Shown here in pieces: positions 1 through 8,322 of a stretch of DNA of 64,000 nt (the stretch's first letter is position 1; each line of letters opens with the position of its first letter). Source of the DNA: Noviherbaspirillum aerium (GTDB lineage: Bacteria; Pseudomonadota; Gammaproteobacteria; Burkholderiales; Burkholderiaceae_D); the NCBI RefSeq assembly GCF_008929045.1, contig NZ_VFAH01000006.1:1-64000 (forward strand). Direction: 5' to 3'. The notes beneath the pieces are model-generated. The model did not search any database, had not been told where the DNA came from, and saw nothing but the letters and a program-made list of their open reading frames with translations. Both the position numbers and the translations under genes were made by a program.

Positions 1-540
1 TCGGTGGGCGATCCGAAGACCAACCTGTCGAAGCTGAGGGCGAGGATCGGCATGGTGTTCCAGAACTTCGAGCTGTTTCCGCACCTGTCGATCCGGCAGA
101 ACCTGACGATCGGGCAGGTAAAGGTGCTGGGCAGGAGCGAGGAGGAAGCCACCGAGAAGGGGCTGAAGTATCTTGACCGGGTGGGCCTGCTGGCGCAGAA
201 GGACAAGTTTCCCGGGCAGCTGTCGGGTGGCCAGCAGCAGCGGGTGGCGATTGCGCGGGCCCTGTCGATGGACCCGATCGCGATGCTGTTCGACGAGCCG
301 ACCTCGGCGCTGGATCCGGAAATGATCAATGAAGTGCTGGACGTGATGGTGGGGCTGGCGCAGGACGGCATGACGATGATGGTGGTCACGCACGAAATGG
401 GCTTTGCGCGCAAGGTGGCCAACCGGGTGGTGTTCATGGATCGTGGCCTCGTCGTTGATGACTGTTCGAAGGAAGAGTTCTTCGGCGCGCCGCGCTCGGA
501 ACGGGCGCGTGATTTCCTCGGCAAGATCATCACGCATTGA
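1..540 (+). CDS. Amino-acid ABC transporter ATP-binding protein (3' part)
   Basis: This is the C-terminal part of an ABC ATPase of the polar amino-acid uptake type (GlnQ/GltL-like). It hydrolyses ATP on the cytoplasmic face to drive import of amino acids such as glutamate, aspartate or glutamine. The reading frame is open to the first base, so the Walker A region lies outside the window. Visible in order are the Q-loop (VFQNFELFPH), the ABC signature (LSGGQQQRVAIARAL), Walker B with the D-loop (MLFDEPTSALDPE) and the switch histidine (VVTHEMGFA). The C-terminus is ordinary for the family. The permease and binding-protein genes are presumably upstream. The substrate cannot be fixed from the ATPase alone. 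Confidence 0.95.
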   Translation, partial: SVGDPKTNLSKLRARIGMVFQNFELFPHLSIRQNLTIGQVKVLGRSEEEATEKGLKYLDRVGLLAQKDKFPGQLSGGQQQRVAIARALSMDPIAMLFDEPTSALDPEMINEVLDVMVGLAQDGMTMMVVTHEMGFARKVANRVVFMDRGLVVDDCSKEEFFGAPRSERARDFLGKIITH

Positions 541-851
541 GCAGTGTGGATTGGTATCGTACCGGTCCTGCCTGTGCCATAGCGCGGACATCGCTGCTCT
601 CCTGGCACAGGCTTTGTGAACTGCTCAGGTGCGGTACGCCAGGCTGGTGTGAGCTGGAATTTTGTTGAAGGCAACTGCGGCGGCATCATGCCTGGGCAAG
701 GAAAAGAGCACGGCAAGGCCGGGGCCTTGCACGCACTGTTGCCGCAGTATCGGCGCGATTGTCATCCGCATCGGGCCAACAGATTTGAGTCACAACGCAG
801 TGCCAGCGGCAATCTGTCCGGGATCGACAGGCAGGGCAAGGTGAAACCGCT
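541..851. other. Intergenic stretch with two stem-loops
   Basis: No convincing gene here. The stretch lies between two convergent genes and holds two perfect dyads: 570-579 with 603-612 (10-bp arms, 23-nt loop) and 713-720 with 723-730 (GCAAGGCC/GGCCTTGC). Either could stop transcription from the flanking genes, but neither is followed by a T-run, so a rho-independent terminator is not proven. Confidence 0.4.
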
Positions 852-1913
852 CTAGGGTTCCATCAGTTCCTTCAAGTGGTTCAGGCTGCCTTTGAATTCG
901 CTGAGGATGACTGCGTGTTCAATTTCCATCTCTACCAGCGCGCCAGACGCTCCATTGGCTTCCACGAGTTCGCTGATTCTCTTGACGATGTCGGCAGGAG
1001 ACGAAGCGGGAACGGATGCGCCTTCAGGGATGACATCGGGATCATTGTTGATGGTTGACATGGATTCACTTCTCAGGCCAAGGGCCGCGTCAAAGTCCAT
1101 GTCGCGGCCGGATATTCCTTCGGGACGGCCGGTGCGGGTGGCCGTCTCCGTATCCTGTCGCCGGCTGTCCAATCCAGTTGGCAGTTCTTCCTTGTGTTGA
1201 CGTCCGTCCCTTTTTCGTTGGAATGAACCTGGGATCAGCTTTTGAGCCGCCTGAACAACCGGAAAAGCCAGCGTCGTAGTTCCGGCCTTGATCGCTGCGG
1301 CGGCGTCACCCATGCCTTTCTGGCTCTTGTATTTATTCAGCAGGATTTGGAAAGCCGTAGGGTTGGCGAGCGATGTGCGTTCCCTGAAGGTCATCGTTAA
1401 CGATTGCCTGAAAACATCCTCATCTGAAAGCCGCTCCGCTGGCTCTTTCAAGTCATTCTTGGCTTTGTTCATCGCATACAGAATTTGCTCCAGCGATTTA
1501 TTCACATTGAATGCCTGGGTCTGGGCCTTCATGACCTCACGCCTTATCTGGTGCCTCAGATCGTCGGGTTTGAACCTGAAGCCCGCTGCATACTCTTTCA
1601 GCCTGTTCAGATTCGTCATTATGACGACCAGGTAGTCCGAAGACTGACCTTCATTGACGCGTGCCGATGCGGAGAGTGCGTGCGTGGAAGCCGCTCGCCG
1701 AAGACGCCAGGCCATATTCCCTCCCATGTGTTGGGGCGGTGCAGGCAAGTGATGCTGCGAGTGTTGCGGTTGCGCCGGCGCACGCAACAGGTCATGACTG
1801 CTGTTAGCGGCCGGCGAGCCATACGGATATTGGCGGCTTTTTACCTCGGCATACCTTTCAGCATCCAAGAGGTCGGACATGGAAAGGCTGGTGAATCTGG
1901 GAATGGTGGACAT
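852..1913 (-). CDS. Hypothetical protein, candidate type III secretion effector
   Basis: This 353-residue protein belongs to no family I recognise. The ATG is preceded by AGGA at a 6-nt spacing. The N-terminus fits the empirical rules for Hrp-type effectors: no acidic residue in the first 12, Ile at position 4, and 8 Ser in the first 50. Residues 45-65 are rich in Pro, Gln and His and look disordered. The middle (about 95-215) is helical and charged, and the region around 235-275 is again polar and probably disordered. No signal peptide or membrane helix is visible. A promoter resembling an HrpL box (1980-2007) lies 66 nt upstream on the same strand. The link to secretion is inference: no secretion genes are in the window. 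The other candidate effector, at 49.4 kb, shows no sequence likeness by eye beyond the N-terminal bias. Confidence 0.72.
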   Translation of the reverse strand: MSTIPRFTSLSMSDLLDAERYAEVKSRQYPYGSPAANSSHDLLRAPAQPQHSQHHLPAPPQHMGGNMAWRLRRAASTHALSASARVNEGQSSDYLVVIMTNLNRLKEYAAGFRFKPDDLRHQIRREVMKAQTQAFNVNKSLEQILYAMNKAKNDLKEPAERLSDEDVFRQSLTMTFRERTSLANPTAFQILLNKYKSQKGMGDAAAAIKAGTTTLAFPVVQAAQKLIPGSFQRKRDGRQHKEELPTGLDSRRQDTETATRTGRPEGISGRDMDFDAALGLRSESMSTINNDPDVIPEGASVPASSPADIVKRISELVEANGASGALVEMEIEHAVILSEFKGSLNHLKELMEP

Positions 1914-1979
1914 TGTTTTCCTGCAAGACTGCGGCTGACGCGCAACTGATTAAATTAGTGGAGCGAAGCATTGCCGCTG

Positions 1980-2007
1980 TCAGTGACAAACGAACGCCTC
2001 GAGTTCC
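1980..2007 (-). promoter_or_regulatory. hrp-box-like (HrpL sigma) promoter
   Basis: Read on the minus strand this is GGAACT, then 15 nt, then TCACTGA. The known HrpL consensus is about GGAACY-N15/16-CCACNNA, so only one defined base differs. It points at the 852-1913 gene and leaves a leader of about 60 nt. A chance match cannot be excluded, but a second box with the same 15-nt spacer lies before the other effector-like gene at 49.3 kb. Confidence 0.55.
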
Positions 2008-2210
2008 ATGCCAGTGAAGGAAAATATTTGACGGCAAATCTACCGTCGTGCAGTTGCCGCTGATATGCCAATGCCAATGCCAATGACACTGTCACCGCCA
2101 CGAACTTGAGGCCAACAGGCTTCTCTAACCAGTCCATGCGTCGCGTTCCGGATGCCTGCGAAATGCATGCGATCCACCGGGAACGCGCAACGAGCCTCAA
2201 GGAGCCCACC

Positions 2211-2411
2211 ATGACGATGACCACACCCAACCGAAACCGGAATCAATCCGCGGACCGGCATCAGATGCAGCAGAAGGAGTCCGGCGACCAGCACATCCTG
2301 CCCGAGGATGAACCGAGCACCGATCCGCATCGTCCCCATCGGATCAGCCGGGAAGACATGCAGAAATTGCGTCCCACCGACAATGATCCGGATGATCCCG
2401 CGCAGCCCTGA
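2211..2411 (+). CDS. Small hydrophilic hypothetical protein
   Basis: This 66-residue protein has no recognised family. It starts at the ATG preceded by AAGGAG with a 6-nt spacer (2199-2204), a better start than any farther upstream. The protein is very polar, rich in Asn, Gln, Asp, His and Arg, and ends in a Pro/Asp-rich tail (DNDPDDPAQP). It has no hydrophobic segment, so it is probably a cytosolic, largely disordered protein. It is divergent from the candidate effector gene and shares its 300-bp upstream region. The strong ribosome site is the main reason to call it. The role is unknown. Confidence 0.6.
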   Translation: MTMTTPNRNRNQSADRHQMQQKESGDQHILPEDEPSTDPHRPHRISREDMQKLRPTDNDPDDPAQP

Positions 2412-2483
2412 TGTGAGTTGAAAAGGCGGCCGGCCCCAATGGCGCGGTCAGGGGGCCGGCACTCCCGCCCTGCTGCGTAACGC

Positions 2484-3587
2484 TCAGTTTGTCAGGCGCG
2501 GAACGGAAGGACTTGTGCGTTTGCCTGGACGTCCTTCAGCGACCATGCGTCCGAGAGGAATTTCGATCCAGCGGTGAAATGCATCGCCGGCAGCAATGCT
2601 GGCGAGCCAGGCAATCAGCATGCCGCAGCCCTGTACGACAGCCGACGCATCGCCGAAGCGCGTGAATACGGCGTTGACCAGCAGGCACACCGGAAAGTGC
2701 ACCAGGAAAACAGCATAGGAAATACGCCCGAAATACTGTACGGCAGGCCATGAAAGCGTCGATGACGCACTCCGGGCGGACCCGAACCGGTACACCGTCG
2801 CCAGCAATACCGCGGTTGTCGTTGCAAGCGCGATGCGGCTGCGAAATTCCATCTCCAGCGCCAGTCCGCCGAGGAGAACGATCAGTCCGAGGATGACGGC
2901 GGCACGGTAAGCGGAGTCCTTCGCCTGGACCACCCACCAAGCCAGCACGCCGAGTCCATAGCTTCCGAAGAAATACACCGCCCAGGCATCCCAGGCAGCG
3001 TCCCGGTTGAAGTAGAACAGCGAAGCACCGACGCCGGCCACCACCAGATGCAAGGCCGCACGCCGTCTTCCCGACGTGGTTGAGGCCCCGGCGGCAAAAC
3101 GCATCATGCAGGCCAGCAGCAGATAAAGCTGGAAATCGATCGCGACATACCAGGCCCCCGCCGACAGCGATTCAACACCGAACACACCATGCAGCAGCAG
3201 CGCATGGGCAAAGACCTGCTGCCAGTCGGGGAATGCGGTGAGCGAATAATGCTCCATCCACATGGACGCCAGCATGGAGGCGAAGACCGCCAGGCCCATG
3301 GCAACCGCAAAAGGCGGAGCCAGTTTCAGGAAACGCCGCAAGCCCGCGCGCAATGGCCGGATCTCCTCGGGAACGCCTTGCGGGCAGAACGAACGGGCGG
3401 CGAGAAACCCGGCAATGACCAGGAAAATTTGCACGACAATCCGGGCAGGGCCGGCCAGCCAGTCAATGGTGTCGGGAAGCACTGGGCGCACATGATCCGC
3501 CATCGGCCCGTAGAAGGCCAGATGATGAAGGACAATCAGGTTGAATGCGACGATCCTGAGAACGTCGATAAAACGGAAATGGTGCAT
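2484..3587 (-). CDS. Acyltransferase 3 family membrane protein (OafA/YrhL type)
   Basis: This is an integral membrane acyltransferase of the acyltransferase_3 family, which O-acylates sugars in surface polysaccharides or lipids. The N-terminus shows the family pattern (RFIDVLRIVAFNLIVLHH), with His residues at the cytoplasmic end of the first membrane helix, followed by about ten hydrophobic segments. A second typical segment is the ISYAVFLVHFPV stretch near residue 290. I chose the ATG at 3587 (MHHFRF). The open frame runs to a TTG at 3623, but neither start has a strong ribosome site. About 367 residues is normal for the family. The gene stands alone, so its substrate is unknown. Confidence 0.85.
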   Translation of the reverse strand: MHHFRFIDVLRIVAFNLIVLHHLAFYGPMADHVRPVLPDTIDWLAGPARIVVQIFLVIAGFLAARSFCPQGVPEEIRPLRAGLRRFLKLAPPFAVAMGLAVFASMLASMWMEHYSLTAFPDWQQVFAHALLLHGVFGVESLSAGAWYVAIDFQLYLLLACMMRFAAGASTTSGRRRAALHLVVAGVGASLFYFNRDAAWDAWAVYFFGSYGLGVLAWWVVQAKDSAYRAAVILGLIVLLGGLALEMEFRSRIALATTTAVLLATVYRFGSARSASSTLSWPAVQYFGRISYAVFLVHFPVCLLVNAVFTRFGDASAVVQGCGMLIAWLASIAAGDAFHRWIEIPLGRMVAEGRPGKRTSPSVPRLTN

Positions 3588-3956
3588 CGAAGCCGCCGCA
3601 CGAATGCGCAATTGGGATAGCAAAAGAAAAAGGCTGCTATTTTCTCATGCATCAGGGAGACTTGTTTGACTGCAAACAAGCTTCCCCGCCCTCAGGCATT
3701 CGGAGGGACTTCGTTGCGGCGACCAGGAAGGAGTGGTCACGTTCGGCTATTTTTCCCGTCCCGACTTCTGTCCATGTAAACCCTGTGGGCGAAGGAGAAC
3801 CCTCGACGGGCTTATATTAATCCCGAGTCATAACATGACATGGGATTGGTATTGGAGCGGTTTCACCCTGACCTGACCGCCGATCGTGGGCGGATCGCGC
3901 ACGGTCAGTCGCAGGAACGTAAATCCTGTTATGGGTGAGGACCTGCAAACCTCGTA
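3588..3956. other. Intergenic region with an 8-bp dyad
   Basis: I see no gene here. A compact perfect dyad, CTTGTTTG-ACTG-CAAACAAG, lies at 3661-3680, upstream of the acyltransferase gene on its strand. It could be an operator or the terminator of the small gene at 3957-4094, which reads toward it. It lacks a T-run in the minus-strand direction. Confidence 0.35.
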
Positions 3957-4094
3957 TCAGATCGCTTTCAGCATCAGCGCGATAATGCCGGCACCGATCG
4001 TGACACTGAAACAAGCCGTGCTTTGAACACGACGCAGATTGAACAATGCCCGGCGGCGTCCCTGTTTGGATTCTTGATGTAATAAGTGTTCCAT
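3957..4094 (-). CDS. Putative 45-residue single-span membrane protein
   Basis: This small frame encodes a basic, polar N-terminal half (MEHLLHQESKQGRRR) followed by one hydrophobic helix (about residues 28-43) ending in LMLKAI. That layout is typical of small inner-membrane proteins. The ATG is preceded by AAGAGA at about 5 nt. Longer frames in the same register start at codons with no ribosome site. A CRP-like half-symmetric site lies about 70 nt upstream. No family is recognised and the call rests only on composition and start context. Confidence 0.38.
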   Translation of the reverse strand: MEHLLHQESKQGRRRALFNLRRVQSTACFSVTIGAGIIALMLKAI

Positions 4095-4163
4095 GATGTC
4101 TCTTTTCCCAGCGCCGCGACCATGCGACGTCATCCAAGTATAGAAAACGGTGCGTGCACACAA

Positions 4164-4179
4164 TGTGATCTACGGCACA
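4164..4179. promoter_or_regulatory. Weak CRP/FNR-family-like site in a gene-free stretch
   Basis: TGTGA-N6-GCACA differs from the CRP consensus (TGTGA-N6-TCACA) by one base and lies about 70 nt upstream of the small membrane protein gene on the minus strand. Nearby, at 4211-4224, is TTTTGT-GT-ACAAAA, another dyad. The rest of 4095-4640 holds no gene I can support. Confidence 0.25.
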
Positions 4180-4644
4180 TCTCTTTGCACGCGACGTATA
4201 AAAGCAACGGTTTTGTGTACAAAAGCGATGACACGGCGACACGCCTGTTGTGCTTCATGCATGTTCCAGGTGCTATGCAGCAGCAGTCGGCGAGATCCGC
4301 CGCGACGCTCCTGGCCAAATGTCGTTCGCTCCACGTGACGATTACGCCGTGTCAATGGCAATGAGTGGCATGGAGATTCCTTCAGTTCCGCAATAACGAT
4401 GCATGCATTTTCAGAAACGCGCCGGTATGGGCATGGCGTCACGCTTTCCATGAACTCGCCGCAAGAATGGTTCATTCTTCGGGTCACTGGTCTTACCGTC
4501 TACCTCTAGGAGTGGGTCTGAATGAGGGGATTCGGCCCAGCATGTTGCCGGGCCGGATCTGCAAGCCAAAGGATTTTATGGCCTGTATGCAACAAAGCAG
4601 GCTTCCTGCTGTCTATGAGAGCATGCCAAAACAAAGTGCCTTAT

Positions 4645-4662
4645 ACTGTATGCCCATACAGT
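4645..4662. promoter_or_regulatory. LexA (SOS) box
   Basis: ACTGTATGCCCATACAGT is a perfect 8+8 palindrome and matches the gammaproteobacterial/betaproteobacterial LexA operator CTGT-N8-ACAG. A candidate -10 element, TATACT (4642-4647), overlaps its left edge, so LexA binding would block the promoter. The downstream ORF begins 19 nt after the box. Confidence 0.75.
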
Positions 4663-4681
4663 CTTTGCAGTCGAAACGTCC

Positions 4682-4990
4682 ATGAAGCTGTTCGAAGTCT
4701 ATAAACTCCACGCCGCCAAGGAACGTCTTGCCGCCGCCGTGATACCCATTGCGCAGCGGTATCGTACGGCGGGACGCGTCCTGACCTGGCGCCTGATCCA
4801 CGAAATTGAAAAGGAAGCTCTTGCAACACTCAAGCAGGCCGGCGATCTTGAATGGGAATACGTGCGCATGGCCACTTCCTCGGAATGGGGATATGTTCCC
4901 CGCATCAATCAGCCCGCCGATCTGGAGGGTTATGAGGAACTGCCGATCGCATTGACAACCATTCATCGTGCCTATAACACTTGCCATTGA
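4682..4990 (+). CDS. Hypothetical protein, probably SOS-induced
   Basis: This 102-residue protein matches no family I know. It is mixed alpha/beta in character, with a basic helical N-terminal half (MKLFEVYKLHAAKERLAAAV) and an aromatic stretch near residue 55-70 (LEWEYVRMATSSEWGYVP). The evidence that it is a real gene is the perfect LexA box with an overlapping -10 element just upstream. The untranslated leader would be very short and no good ribosome site is visible, so it may be translated from a near-leaderless message. It converges with the Nudix gene. A role in the response to DNA damage is inferred from the operator only. Confidence 0.6.
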   Translation: MKLFEVYKLHAAKERLAAAVIPIAQRYRTAGRVLTWRLIHEIEKEALATLKQAGDLEWEYVRMATSSEWGYVPRINQPADLEGYEELPIALTTIHRAYNTCH

Positions 4991-5067
4991 AACAGGCATC
5001 ACGAGGCAGGCCGATCTGGCAGGAAGATGCATCCGGCGTCGAATACTTTCGGCGCCGGAGTCGACAT

Positions 5068-5703
5068 TCAGTCGAACAAGGCATGTAAATTGCCGCTGCG
5101 TGCATGGTGTGCCACTGTCATCAGTTGATTCTTTGTCAATCGATGCAGGGACAGCGGCGGTAATGCATCCAGCGGAAAATAACCAGCGGCGCTGGTTTCC
5201 GAAGTGCGCCCGGTAAGCGTGCCGGATTCGGACTTGCACAGGAAAAAACATTTATGCGCATGCGGCATCTGCGGCGGATGATCATGCTTGCGCTTGTCGA
5301 ACAAGGCCAGCAGGCGCAGCGGAGTGACATGCAGCCCCGTTTCTTCAAACGTTTCGCGCACGACCGCCTCCCCAGCCGATTCGCCGATATCGCACCAGCC
5401 CCCGGGCAGCGTCCAGTTGCGGTCGCTGCTTTCCTGAACCAGCAGAATCTTGCCGTCATCATCGAGCACCAGTGCACGGACATCGATCTTGGGCGTCGCA
5501 TAATGCTCATCCACGTCGATCCAGCCTGCAACGCGGTCAAGGTCTAGCCCCTGCGTATTCGCCATCAGCTCGGCTGAAAGCTGGCGCAAAAGGGTGAATC
5601 GCTCAATGTCGTACGGGTCTTTGGAATAGGCAAGGCCGCTCTGGGCGATCGCCAGTACCTGTTCGATGTAAGCCATGACCTCATGGGTGTTGTTGTTATT
5701 CAT
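5068..5703 (-). CDS. Nudix hydrolase with Nudix_N_2-type N-terminus
   Basis: This enzyme hydrolyses a nucleoside diphosphate linked to another group, probably an ADP-ribose or nucleotide-sugar type compound. The full Nudix box is present (GGWCDIGE...RETFEETG), with the catalytic metal-binding Glu residues intact. The first 65 residues (EQVLAIAQSGLAYSKDPYDIERF) match the helical N-terminal domain seen in one Nudix subgroup. I chose the start MNNNNT at 5703. The frame is open to 5769, but the extra 22 residues (Cys/Arg/Pro-rich) look untranslated. About 211 residues is normal for this subgroup. It is separated from the cyclitol cluster by a 114-bp gap, so membership of that operon is possible but unproven. 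Confidence 0.88.
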   Translation of the reverse strand: MNNNNTHEVMAYIEQVLAIAQSGLAYSKDPYDIERFTLLRQLSAELMANTQGLDLDRVAGWIDVDEHYATPKIDVRALVLDDDGKILLVQESSDRNWTLPGGWCDIGESAGEAVVRETFEETGLHVTPLRLLALFDKRKHDHPPQMPHAHKCFFLCKSESGTLTGRTSETSAAGYFPLDALPPLSLHRLTKNQLMTVAHHARSGNLHALFD

Positions 5704-5817
5704 TGCATTAGTGGTTGGGGGTATTGAGGAAGCGCACCGGCACCGCGGCATGTGCATGATGTGCCCCATCCATGCCTGCAGGACACGGCGTAAACATACT
5801 GCAGGCGCGGGCTTGAT

Positions 5818-6891
5818 TCATGCCCGGGGAAACACCTGGTCTTCCAGGAGGATCGTGTTCTCGACCACGGCGCCGGGCCGCACCTTGGCGCCGGTCAACA
5901 GCACGCTGTTGCGCACGATGGCATCGGCTGCAATCTCCACGCGCGGATACACGATCGAAGTCTCGATGCGCGCATCGCTCTCGCAGTCCTCGCTGACGAT
6001 CGCATCGGCGATGTTGCGTTCTTCCCTGATATACCGACGCCCATACTGCGGCAGCAATGTCACCGGCATGTCCTCCAGCCGCATGGTTGGCGCTGTCCCG
6101 AGCAGCGCAAGCTGCGCGCGGTGATAGCGTTCGACGGTGCCGATGTCCTCCCAGTAATCGGTGAAGGGAAACCCCATGATGATCTCGCCGCCGCGAAGCA
6201 TGGCGGGGATGACATCGCGGCTGATGTCATGTTGCCAGTCGGTGCGGGACAACACGGCGAGGTAATGCTGAAGCACCTCCGCGCGAAAGATGCAGACCGC
6301 GGAAAAGATGGTGTTTGCCACCGGATGAGAGGGTTTTTCGACGAAGCTGCGCAGTCTGCGTTGCGCATCGAATTCCACCATGCCGAACAGGTGGACAAAC
6401 TCCGGCGCGATTTCCTGGAAACCCATGGTCAGCGCGGCGCCGCTTGCACGGTGATAGTCGATCATGGGGCCGTAATCGAAGTTGTAGACATGGTCCGCAT
6501 GCAGCACCATCACATCGCTGCAGCCGCAGTCGAAGATATGACGGGCGTTCTTGATCAGCGCATCGGCGGTACCGCTTTCCGGCGGACGCGCCACCGACGC
6601 ATAGGATGCGTCGAGATCGGCCAGTGTCAGCCCATCGTACGGACCGAGATGGACGCGAAAGCCGGGCTTGCCGCTCCAGGCGGAGAGCAGGTAGCGAATC
6701 AGTTTGAGCTCGCTGTAATGCGACAGCAGCAGCACTTCGGGAATGCCGGAGCGGTAGGCATTGTTGAGGCTGAAGTCGATCAGGTGGCAAACGCCGCCGA
6801 AGGGAATCAGGGGCTTGAGCCGCGCATGGCCGAGATGGCGCATGCGCTTTCCCAGTCCGCCTGCAAGCAACACGGTTCTCGTCCTGTTCAT
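5818..6891 (-). CDS. GlgC-like nucleotidyltransferase, probable cyclitol-1-phosphate nucleotidyltransferase
   Basis: This nucleotidyltransferase transfers an NMP to a sugar- or cyclitol-1-phosphate. The N-terminal signature LLAGGLGKRM is close to the GxGxRL loop, FVEKP lies near residue 200, and a C-terminal left-handed beta-helix tail begins at about residue 290. By family it resembles glucose-1-phosphate adenylyltransferase (GlgC). However, it lies in the cyclitol cluster, and in validamycin clusters the GlgC-like enzyme VldB/ValB makes GDP-valienol, so I read it as that. It is somewhat shorter than bacterial GlgC (357 versus about 420 residues). No glycogen synthase gene is near, which argues against a glycogen role. 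It is the last clear gene of the cluster. The nucleotide (GTP or ATP) cannot be told from sequence by eye. Confidence 0.82.
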   Translation of the reverse strand: MNRTRTVLLAGGLGKRMRHLGHARLKPLIPFGGVCHLIDFSLNNAYRSGIPEVLLLSHYSELKLIRYLLSAWSGKPGFRVHLGPYDGLTLADLDASYASVARPPESGTADALIKNARHIFDCGCSDVMVLHADHVYNFDYGPMIDYHRASGAALTMGFQEIAPEFVHLFGMVEFDAQRRLRSFVEKPSHPVANTIFSAVCIFRAEVLQHYLAVLSRTDWQHDISRDVIPAMLRGGEIIMGFPFTDYWEDIGTVERYHRAQLALLGTAPTMRLEDMPVTLLPQYGRRYIREERNIADAIVSEDCESDARIETSIVYPRVEIAADAIVRNSVLLTGAKVRPGAVVENTILLEDQVFPRA

Positions 6892-6988
6892 GTTGAATGT
6901 CTGCTCATATTGAATGTCTGCTCACTGACTTGGCTCTGTCTTGACATCGATCCCGGTCCGGCGAAATTTGTCATTAAATATCCTTGCC

Positions 6989-8207
6989 TTAATGAAGGTC
7001 GTTGATCATGCCGGCAGGAACCCGCGAACGGAACATGCCGGAGAACTGGGCCAGCAGCAGCAGGCCGAGGCATGCCAGAGCCGCAATGCTCATCATGCGC
7101 CAGCTGAACTGCATTCCGTAGGCGCTCGACAGGCTGCCGAACGCCAGCGGACTGACGACATAGCCGATGTTGCAGACCGTCGAGAGATTGCCGAGCAGGC
7201 GCATGCGCATCTGCGGATCGGCGATCGACGTGGACAGGCTGTAGATCGCCGGAATCGCCGGCGACATCAGCAGGCCCGCCGCCAGGAAACCGGCGAGCGC
7301 GATCCCGGGCGCTCCGGCGCCGCTGACCCACAGCAGTGCGGCAGCCCCCGCGGCAAAGCCGAATACGATGACCGGCAGGTCGGACAGCCTGCGTCCCATG
7401 CCATGCACCGCAAGGCGGCCGATGCAGGCCGCGCCCATGTAGATGCTTGGCCCCCAGCTGGCAAGGAAGGCATCCGCCCCGAGTTCGCGCTGCAGATACA
7501 GGGCCGACCAGTGATTGACCGCGTGTTCGAGCACATACAGGAAGAAGCCCATCAGCATGAGCAGGGCCAGCGGCGCGCTGAAGCGCGACTGCGCGCTGCC
7601 CGCGTTGCCCGCGTTGCCGCCTGCATCGCGCGCGCGTCGGAAAACGCAGGGAGCTCAGCGAGCTCAGGATAGCGGCCGCAAGCATCAATGCCGCGAGGCC
7701 TTCGAAGATATAAGCCGGTTCGACACCTTCCCTCCTCATCCAGCCCACCGCTGGCGCGCTTACCACCACCGCGAGCGGAAAAATTGCCTGACCGACGCTG
7801 AACAGCTTCTTTCCCGTCATGTCCTGCGCACAGGCGATCATGCAGGCCAGGGTGACTTCCAGCATGCCGGAGGCCACGCCGCAAACCAGCAGCGCCAGGC
7901 CAAGCTCCCTGCCGCTCTGCACATGGCCGAGCCAGAATGTTCCGGCCGCATACACGAGCAGGGTCAGCGGCAGCTGCAGCCTGCCGAGTCGCGACCACAG
8001 GCGGCTGCCGATGAACGTGGCGGGAAGCACGCCGACCACGACCATCATCAGCTGCTCGCCGAGCGCCGCGTCGGTCAGCCCCAGCCGGCTCTGCACGGAC
8101 GGCACCATGGCCCCCCAGCTGGCCCAGAACATGCCCCACATGAGCTTGCTCAGCCAGAGCGGCCAGAACCGGATCAGCACATGTCCGTTGTCATGAGTCA
8201 ATGCCAT
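6989..8207 (-). pseudogene. MFS transporter, frameshifted
   Basis: This is a twelve-helix major facilitator protein of about 400 residues, split across two frames. The first half (8207 to about 7637) encodes hydrophobic segments up to LSSLRFPTRAR. The second half continues in another frame from about 7635 to 6989 (RFSAPLALLMLMGFFLYVLE onward). The break lies at a (CG)5 run at 7627-7636. Adding back one CG pair would restore a single frame. Next to it is a 9-bp tandem repeat (CCCGCGTTG twice). The start at 8207 has GGAGG upstream. It could export the cluster product. Whether it is a true mutation, phase variation or a sequencing error is open. Confidence 0.85.
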
Positions 8208-8322
8208 TTGTCGTCCTCCGTCCCGGGAAGCTGTGCCGCCATCCCTGGGTCATTATTTATCGATGCGCCGCTTGTGCAGGCCTGCGGAAAATGGAGCAGG
8301 CCGCGCCGTCACCGCATGCCAT

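Noticed and set aside
3817-4242. 141-residue minus-strand frame
   Set aside because: No start context and a Cys/Arg/His-rich composition; the shorter frame at 3957-4094 is more protein-like.
5818-6891. Annotation as glycogen-synthesis GlgC
   Set aside because: The family likeness is real, but there is no glgA nearby and the gene sits in the cyclitol cluster, where a GlgC-like enzyme is expected for the cyclitol 1-phosphate.
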